A stretch of 64,000 nucleotides of DNA from Isoetes taiwanensis. Lineage: Eukaryota > Streptophyta > Lycopodiopsida > Isoetales > Isoetaceae. The DNA is taken from positions 7,777,138 to 7,841,137 of the forward strand of contig JAJEKV010000015.1 in NCBI GenBank assembly GCA_021234155.1. Direction: 5' to 3'. The number at the start of each line of letters is the position of its first letter. The stretch's first letter is position 1. A program made the position numbers and the translations under genes. The notes under the pieces were generated by a model. That model had not been told where the DNA came from and ran no database searches. It worked only from the letters and a program-made list of their open reading frames with translations. Positions 56,304 to 64,000 of the stretch are shown in pieces.

Positions 56304-57579
56304 CTAAAATTGGACCCATGTCCTCATGGGTCGATCCCAGGAACTATCATGTTTATTTAGTAAGTATACTAACAACCTGAAGCAAAATCTGAAGCAATAT
56401 ATGCAATCAAAGCTATTACAAATCTTACCTGGGATTCGCATGATAGAAGCTTCTTGAGCACCATCACGTGGAGCTTCTGCGGCGTAGATAATCGTTTGGT
56501 GTCGCGGAAGATCCATTATTGTGGCAGCTCTAACTTCACCACTTTGTGGCCTTCGCTCAATAGTCCTATTATCTGCATCCGATCTTCCTTCCGGCTGACG
56601 CTCCCTTTGATTCCATCGAGGCTCTCCACGGCCTCTCCCTCGACCAACATTTGGATTGCGATTAAATCTTCTTCCTCCCATGCTACCAAGTGGGCAATTA
56701 TTCCTTGAGTGTCCGACTTCTCTACAACGGAAACAACGCCTCTCTTCAAGGCACCGTTGTCTTTCCTCATCAGTGAGGGGCGATAACAACTTACTTCGGT
56801 CACGGATGCTACTTGCCCAATTCTGTTATTACTTTGAACTTCCGCGCATTGACTAGCATATGGCTCTTCTCTAAATGATCGTCTCCGACTATATGAATTC
56901 TCAAGCGGCCACGAGGGGCGATGCTTGTCTCTTCCTTTGAGTATCCACCATAACTTTTTCTGCCAGATTTGCTTCCCGATTTTTGGCAATTCTTACTACC
57001 TCCTCTAAATCCGTATATGCCACTCCAGACATGGTACTTTTGATATCAACATGGAGTCCTTTCACAAATCTGGCACACATCTTAGCTTTATCAAGAATAG
57101 GACAATGTGGCTGCAATCTTCTAAACTTTTCATTGTATTCTGCCACGGTCCCTGTTTGCGTCAAATCTAAGAACTCATTCATCTTATCAACTTTATATCC
57201 TGGAGGTGTAAAATGTCCCTCAAAGGCCTTTTTGAACTCTTCCCACGTTGCTTGGCCAGGTCTCTTATTCATGTCAGTTAACCAGACTCTTGCAAAACCT
57301 CCTAACATTGCCTGAGCAAGAAGAGCTTTTACGGAATCTTGTGCCTTGATCAAATCAAAATAGAACTCCACTCCACGGAGCCAAGCATCAGCATCATCTC
57401 CTGTTGTGTTCTCTCCTGTAAAAACTTCCCTTTTGGTGTCCTTTAACACCTTTTCAATTGCTTTTCTTCGGCCGGTCTTTTCTTTGTGACTGCGCTTTCT
57501 TTGCAGAGATTCTTTGAATAGCTTGCAGGATATTAGTTACATCTGGAGCTCCATCTCCTCCTGCACCACCAGCATCCAT
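56304..57579 (-). CDS. gag of array unit 3, best-preserved copy
   Basis: Start ATG at 57579 (MDAGGAGGDGAPDVTNILQA). After one frame change near 57465 the capsid-like retrotransposon gag domain is open from 57449 to 56901: ADAWLRGVEFYFDLIKAQDS, then LGGFARVWLTDMNKRPGQAT, then WEEFKKAFEGHFTPPGYK and DLTQTGTVAEYNEKFRRLQ. After a second change the zinc knuckle CFRCREVGHSRNNCP (about 56735-56690), the RG-rich block and the tail run to TAG at 56304. Gag packages the RNA into particles; lacking pol, it would need enzymes from another gypsy element. It may be intact in truth, given the local sequence quality. Confidence 0.8.
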
Positions 57580-57673
57580 GATCTCCTACTACTCTGCATA
57601 TAGACAATTATGAGCATTAACAACTCACTTCAAGAACATGAATCATTTCCAAATTCCCTTAAAGATCAAACTT

Positions 57674-57686
57674 GGCTCTGATACCA
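57674..57686 (-). other. Primer binding site of array unit 3
   Basis: On the minus strand TGGTATCAGAGCC, the common plant PBS complementary to initiator tRNA-Met, two bases inside the LTR end ...CGTCACA. Confidence 0.85.
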
Positions 57687-57688
57687 AC

Positions 57689-60384
57689 TGTGACGAGCCT
57701 GCCGAGTTGACCCTCCTGGCAACTCGGGATCTTGTCAATACTTGAGGTTAGATCTAGGTTGATATGAAAACTTAACCCAACTATGTTGGTGAAGAATTTA
57801 ATCTTCCAAAAATAATGGAGAATAATTCCCTTCTTATATATATCCAATATCCAACAATTGTAATATAGTTAAAAAGAAATACATCCATAATGCATTTATT
57901 CAAAACCAAAGCTAAGATTCAGCTTCTAGGAAACTCCAACTCAGCCACGATCCTGAACAGTACCACTGCCACTAGCCCGAGCACCACCTTGCTCAATCAC
58001 TGCATGCACTCAAAGGGGTTAATCCTTGTGACTAAGTGGGGATCCCATAGCTGCCTCTGCATGCATAAAACATCTTGAAAGTCTTGAATAACAAACATAA
58101 ACAACTCAAAGACACAAGAACCTATGGTGCAATGCTAGACAATGACAACAAAGAAAACAACATAAACATCAATAGCAAAGAACATAACCAAAGTACCAAA
58201 CCATCATAAACAAACTCGGGATAATGGGTAGCTCAGCCAGCCATACATCTGAGGCCCCCTGATTAGCAAACATGTTGCCCGCCCGACTTACATTCCAAGC
58301 CCCTGTCAGCGGTGGTGGGGTGAACCTCATATCGCGATACCCTCTCGACCCGTCGCCCTTTGAAGGACCTCTTACCATGGGGGTTTCACGGGGAGTTGGC
58401 ACGACGTAGCAATCCCTGCCCGGGAGAACTAGCGCCCGGTGTCACGGATCACAAGAATCCGCGAGAGAATCACAGATGAACATGAGCATGCCGGAGCAAC
58501 CTAGGCCACCGAACCTAGAAGTCCGACCCCGGAGGTTCCAAGTACATACATAATATCAAGACAACAATGCAAAGACCATGACATGTGGGTTAATAGAGAA
58601 TTTACAATAAATTTGCCTAGATCATATTCTTAGCCTTTGCCGAGGTTGCCCATACAACCTGCCCATGTTGAAGTAGCTAGGTTACTGATGAAGATAATGA
58701 TTGCAATCCAAACACGTCGAGGAAGCCATAAGCCTAACTATCATTGATGTAGCTACGACAAGGAAAGATACTACCAATCCACAAATGCAAACCTTACCAT
58801 TCTCCCATGAGGATAATCCATTAGCTATGATGCCTCTGATAAAATATAGCTCAACAACTTAAAAACTTACAGTTATACACTTAGACTTACAGTGCTCCAT
58901 GCCATAGCCTCATCTGGACACTCCATATACCTCATATTGCTCTCTCGGCCCAACTTCTCCAGGTCTCCAAAGTTCCAACATGCTTTCTTTCTTTAAAATT
59001 ATTAGCTAAGGTTTTTAATATTTTCATTAAAAACCTACTTTTCCATAGCTAAGGATTTATTAGTGCATCTTAATGTAAAAACTCAAAAACCCGCACTTCC
59101 AACTTAAAAATCCACAGGGTCTTATGACCGTAACTGCATATAACCTCTGTCAACTGATCTCTAGGCTAGCCTTCACCAACAGAAGCCAAGAATTACCAAT
59201 TTTCAAGAGTTCTAGACTTATTAGTCTTAACTTACATGTTATTCCTTAATACGTAAATTCAGAAACAATACAAGTTCTAAAAGGAATTACTATGGTTTTC
59301 CCTGCCAAATCCCTGCCATGCTGCTGACCTGCAATTTGTTTTCCAACTCTTACATATGTTGCCAATGTTAAGTCATGGCCCTTCCATTTATTGCCCATGC
59401 ACCTTCCAAAATACTAATGTAACAAAAAGATAAACCAACAAAGAACAAAGAAATAGCACTAACACAAAACTGGGTAGCTTATTCCAGCCATCGGGCAGCT
59501 CCAAAAATGGCTTCGATTCTTCTCATACGGTCCTTCCCAGGGTAAATCGACCCATGCATGCCCCAAATCAGCCCTCCTCTTTTAGTTTCGGCATGATTCC
59601 TCTGGACCCAAGTCTGTTTTCCGGAATTTTCAGCAGTTGGGTTGCTAGCAAGCAGCTCGAATCTTGCTGGATGATCATGGCAGCCCTTGTTCCCATCAAA
59701 ACAGCCCTCTAACATCAATTTCGGCCCATTTGGTGCTGCTGTAACTCATTTCCAAGAGTCTCCAAGTCGGATTTGTTGCTGCCTCAGTTCTGGAACGGCT
59801 CTTAAATTCCTCCTAGAAGGCTTAATTCCTTCAAATTTGCCTCCGCCCTCTCAGATCTGATTGATAAAGAGCAGTTCCGGTGCTTCCTGAGTTGCTTGCA
59901 GATAACCCATGTGCGTTAATTCAGCTCCCTTATAAGATCTTGTACCATCTGATAAGCAACACCTGAACCATCCATCTCTGAATCCGGTGTTCCCATCCGT
60001 ACATAAGCACCACTTCTTTATAAGCACCAATTCTTTATCACCAAGCATGAATACATTTCCTCTTAACAACAACCATGTGATCCATAGAATCAACATAAAA
60101 CCCCACCTGGAAAGGAAGAACGATTTGATGCAGTCTCAGTCTCAGTCTCCGTCTCCGATAAACTCCTATGCTTCTCTGCCTTGAGGCTCAAGATAGCCTC
60201 CTCTTGCAAAAGCCTCACGTCTCCAAAAAGCTTCTAAAATTCCTTTCTCAATTTGCCTCTCTAATCTATAAAGCTTTTGCTTATTTTTAGTTCTGCATGC
60301 ATGTTCTATTTTGCATGCATGTCAAACATGTATATATGTACATGAGTACGTATACTGGCCTATCAAGCGGCCAGGACCGTTACA
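57689..60384 (-). repeat. Array LTR 4
   Basis: 2696 bp. Mostly clean and very close to LTR 1, except a block at about 58220-58460 with the CHG-type changes. Confidence 0.85.
57834..57844 (-). promoter_or_regulatory. TATA-like box in the array LTR
   Basis: On the minus strand GATATATATAAG, conserved in all five LTRs, about 145 bp upstream of the LTR 3' end. It is the likely core promoter, giving a short R/U5 region. Confidence 0.5.
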
Positions 60385-60397
60385 GTCTCTCCTTCTA
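60385..60397 (-). other. Polypurine tract of the array element
   Basis: On the minus strand AGAAGGAGAGAC followed by TGTAACGG, the LTR start. The same tract occurs in the other three units (for example 56294-56306). Confidence 0.7.
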
Positions 60398-61653
60398 AAA
60401 TTGGACCCATGTCCTCATGGGTCGATCCCAGGAACTATCATGTTTATTTAGTAAGTATACTAACAACCTGAAGCAAAATCTGAAGCAATATATGCAATCA
60501 AAGCTATTACAAATCTTACCTGGGATTCGCATGATAGAAGCTTCTTGAGCACCATCACGTGGAGCTTCTGCGGCGTAGATAATCGTTTGGTGTCGCGGAA
60601 GATCCATTATTGTGGCAGCTCTAACTTCACCACTTTGTGGCCTTCGCTCAATAGTCCTATTATCTGCATCCGATCTTCCTTCCGGCTGACGCTCCCTTTG
60701 ATTCCATCGAGGCTCTCCACGGCCTCTCCCTCGACCAACATTTGGATTGCGATTAAATCTTCTTCCTCCCATGCTACCAAGTGGGCAATTATTCCTTGAG
60801 TGTCCGACTTCTCTACAACGGAAACAACGCCTCTCTTCAAGGCACCGTTGTCTTTCCTCATCAGTGAGGGGCGATAACAACTTACTTCACCGGATGCTAC
60901 TTGCCCAATTCTGTTATTACTTTGAACTTCCCGCATTGACTAGCATATGGCTCTTCTCTAAATGATCGTCTCCGACTATATGAATTCTCAACTGGCCACG
61001 AGGACGATGCTTGTCTCTTCCTTTGAGTATCCACCGCAACTTTTTCTGCCAGATTTGCTTCCCGATTTTTGGCAATTCTTACTACCTCCTCTAAATCCGT
61101 ATATGCCACTCGGACATGGTACTTTTGATATCAACATGGAGTCCTTTCACAAATGGCACACATCTTAGCTTTATCAAGAATAGGACAAAGTGGCTGCAAT
61201 CTTCTAAACTTTTCATTGTATTCTGCCACGGTCCCTGTTTGCGTCAAATCTAAGAACTCATTCATCTTATCAACTTTATATCCTGGAGGTGTAAAATGTC
61301 CCTCAAAGGCCTTTTTGAACTCTTCCCACGTTGTTTGGCCAGGTCTCTTATTCATGTCAGTTAACCAGACTCTTGCAAAACCTCCTAACATTGCCTGAGC
61401 AAGAAGAGTTTTTACGGAATCTTGTGCCTTGATCAAATCAAAATAGAACTCCACTCCACGGAGCCAAGCATCAGCATCATCTCCTGTTGTGTTCTCTCCT
61501 GTAAAAACTTCCCTTTTGGTGTCCTTTTACACCTTTTCAATTGCTTTTTCGGCTCGGTCTTTTTGTGGACACGCTTTCTCGCAGAGATTTGTGAATAGCT
61601 TGCGGGATATTAGTTACATCCGGAGCTCCATCTCCTCCACCACCAGCATCCAT
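60395..61653 (-). CDS. gag of array unit 4, nearly intact
   Basis: ATG at 61653. The capsid domain is open from 61454 to 61131, then in other frames to 60897. The zinc knuckle, RG-rich block and tail are open from 60880 to 60395, identical to unit 3 over this part. The tail after SIMRIPG contains a consensus donor CCCAG|GTAAGA and ends DSSWDRPMRTWVQF. Frame breaks sit near 61540 and 61120-61150 and coincide with places where the four copies disagree. Confidence 0.75.
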
Positions 61654-61747
61654 GATCTCCTACTACTCTGCATATAGACAATTATGAGCATTAACAACTC
61701 ACTTCAAGAACATGAATCATTTCCAAATTCCCTTAAAGATCAAACTT

Positions 61748-61760
61748 GGCTCTGATACCA
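61748..61760 (-). other. Primer binding site of array unit 4
   Basis: TGGTATCAGAGCC on the minus strand, same position relative to the LTR as in unit 3. Confidence 0.85.
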
Positions 61761-61762
61761 AC

Positions 61763-64000
61763 TGTGACGAGCCTGCCGAGTTGACCCTCCTGGCAACTCG
61801 GGATCTTGTCAATACTTGAGGTTAGATCTAGGTTGATATGAAAACTTAACCCAACTATGTTGGTGAAGAATTTAATCTTCCAAAAATAATGGAGAATAAT
61901 TCCCTTCTTATATATATCTAATATCCAACAATTGTAATATAGTTAAAAAGAAATACATCCATAATGCATTTATTCAAAACCAAAGCTAAGATTCAGCTTC
62001 TAGGAAACTCCAACTCAGCCACGATCCTGAACAGTACCACTGCCACTGGCCCGAGCACCACCTTGCTCAATCACTGCATGCACTCAAAGGGGTTAATCCT
62101 TGTGACTAAGTGGGGATCCCATAGCTGCCTCTGCATGCATAAAACATCTTGAAAGTCTTGAATAACAAACATAAACAACTCAAAGACACAAGAACCTATG
62201 GTGCAATGCTAGACAATGACAACAAAGAAAACAACATAAACATCAATAGCAAAGAACATAACCAAAGTACCAAACCATCATAAACAAACTCCGGGATAAT
62301 GGGTAGCTCAGCCAGCCTACATACAGGCCCTGTTAGCAGCATGTTGCCCAGCCAGCTTACATTCCAAGCCCCTCAGAAAGGTGGTGGGGTGAACCTCATA
62401 TGCGATACCCTCTCGCCCACGCCCGGCCTTTGGAGGACCTCTTACCATGGGGGTTTCACAGGAGTTGACTGACGTAGCAATCCCTGCCAGGAGAACTAAC
62501 GCCCGGTGTCACAGATCACAAGAATCACAGAGAATCACAGATGAACATGAGCATGCCGGAGCAACCTAGGCCACCGAACCTAGAAGTCCGACCCCGGAGG
62601 TTCCAAGTACATACATAATATCAAGACAACAATGCAAAGACCATGACATGTGGGTTAATAGAGAATTTACAATAAATTTGCCTAGATCATATTCTTAGCC
62701 TTTGCCGAGGTTGCCCATACAACCTGCCCATGTTGAAGTAGCTAGGTTACTGATGAAGATAATGATTGCAATCCAAACACGTCGAGGAAGCCATAAGCCT
62801 AACTATCATTGATGTAGCTACGACAAGGAAAGATACTACCAATCCACAAATGCAAACCTTATTCTCCCATGAGGATAATCCATTAGCTATGATGCCTCTG
62901 ATAAAATATAGCTCAACAACTTAAAAACTTACAGTTATACACTTAGACTTACAGTGCTCCATGCCATAGCCTCATCTGGACACTCCATATACCTCATATT
63001 GCTCTCTCGGCCCAACTTCTCCAGGTCTCCAAAGTTCCAACATGCTTTCTTTCTTTAAAATTATTAGCTAAGGTTTTAATATTTTCATTAAAACCTACTT
63101 TTCCTTAGCTAAGGATTTATTAGTGCATCTTAATGTAAAACTCAAAACCCAAGACTTCCAACTTAAAATCCCATGGTGGTCTTATGACCAGAATCGCATA
63201 TAACCCTCGTTAACCGATTCTAGGCTAGCCTTCACCAACAGAAGCCAAGAATTACCAATTTTCAAGAGTTCTAGACTTATTAGTCTTAACTTACATGTTA
63301 TTCCTTAATACGTAAATTCAGAAACAATACAAGTTCTAAAAGGAATTACTATGGTTTTCCCTGCCAAATCCCTGCCATGTGTGACGACGCAATTTGTTTT
63401 CCAACTCTTACATATGTTGCCAATGTTAAGTCATGGCCCTTCCATTTATTGCCCATGCACCTTCCAAAATACTAATGTAACAAAAAGATAAACCAACAAA
63501 GAACAAAGAAATAGCACTAACACAAAACTGGGTAGCTTATTCCAGCCATCGGGCAGCTCCAAAAATGGCTTCGATTCTTCTCATACGGTCCTTCCTGTGG
63601 TAAATCGACCCATGCATGCCCCAAATCAGCCCTCCTCTTTTAGTTTCGCATGATTCCTCCGGACCCAAGTCTGTTTTCCGGAATTTTCAGCAGCTTGGGT
63701 TGCTAGCAAGCAGTTTCGAATCTTGCCGGATGATCATGGCAGCCCTTGTTCCCATCAAAACAGCCCTCTAACATCAATTTCGCCCATTTGGTGCTGCTGT
63801 AACTCATTTCCAAGAGTCTCCAAGTCGGATTTGTTGCTGCCTCAGTTCCTGAACGGCTCTCTTAAATTCCTCCTAGAAGGCTTAATTCCTTCAAATTTGC
63901 CTCCGCCCTCTCAGATCTGATTGATAAAGAGCAGTTCCGGTGCTTCGAAGTTGAGTTGCTTGCAGATAACCCATGTGCGTTAATTCAGCTCCCTTATAAG
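61763..64000 (-). repeat. Array LTR 5, cut by the window end
   Basis: Matches LTRs 1-4 for its whole visible length (2238 of ~2680 bp), so the array may continue beyond the window. Confidence 0.85.

Larger units (their letters stand above)
45510..64000 (-). mobile_element. Tandem array of a gag-only LTR retrotransposon (TR-GAG type)
   Basis: Five LTRs (~2.67-2.70 kb, the last cut by the window end) alternate with four internal regions (~1.38 kb), all minus strand, period ~4.06 kb. LTRs begin on the plus strand with TGTGACGAGCC and end ...GGACCGTTACA. On the minus strand the interior reads PBS, gag with a zinc knuckle, a short tail and PPT. Protease, RT and integrase are absent from all units. 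Adjacent units share a single LTR, which is the expected product of LTR-LTR recombination or tandem integration. Clean parts of copies 1 and 4 are nearly identical (for example 47100-47570 against 59300-59770), so the array is young. Confidence 0.9.

Noticed and set aside
45510-64000. CRISPR-like or tandem-gene array
   Set aside because: The 4 kb period, LTR ends, PBS and gag content identify LTR retrotransposon units.
1-64000. tRNA and rRNA genes
   Set aside because: No cloverleaf or rRNA segment recognised; the TGGTATCAGAGCC and TGGCGC matches are primer binding sites, not tRNA genes.

Overview
The window is nuclear DNA from a land plant, probably one with a large, repeat-rich genome (a conifer, fern or similar; the species cannot be fixed from sequence alone). 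The reasons are layers of Ty3/gypsy and Ty1/copia LTR retrotransposons with plant-type PBS and PPT sites, two LINE classes, intron-like AT-rich DNA with GT/AG boundaries, and fragments of plant genes such as an RLCK/U-box type kinase. There are no operons, ribosome binding sites or CRISPR arrays. Very little of the window looks like an intact host gene.

Layout. About 0.9-13.8 kb is a minus-strand Ty3/gypsy element with LTRs of at least 1.5 kb, heavily frameshifted gag-pol and an extra coding-like region upstream of gag. About 14.3-17.2 kb holds a possible host exon, a U-box-type kinase pseudogene fragment and a LINE ORF1-like reading frame. About 19.9-31.1 kb (segment A) is one copy of a duplicated host segment, split by a foldback element, a LINE, a copia element with an intact 1373-codon gag-pol, and a second LINE of the same family. 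About 32.6-36.1 kb is a broken LTR element encoding an unrecognised coiled-coil protein. About 36.3-42.1 kb (segment B) is the other copy of the duplicated segment, split by a non-autonomous LTR element with a perfect 5-bp target duplication and by a 1.5 kb solo LTR inside an exon. At 42.3-43.3 kb is a 5'-truncated L1 with a poly-A tail. At 43.7-45.4 kb are small minus-strand host gene pieces.

From 45.5 kb to the end of the window is a tandem array of a gag-only LTR retrotransposon, in the order LTR-gag-LTR-gag-LTR-gag-LTR-gag-LTR, with a period of about 4.06 kb and each internal region sharing its LTRs with its neighbours. This is the most unusual structure here.

A second window-wide signal is that differences between repeat copies cluster at CAG/CTG (CHG) trinucleotides, which become CGG, CCG, CACG or are shortened. 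The pattern runs in blocks and even alters primer binding sites. It is not what deamination of methylated cytosine gives. Systematic long-read base-calling error at CHG-methylated sites explains it better, so many of the frameshifts described here may be assembly errors rather than real decay.
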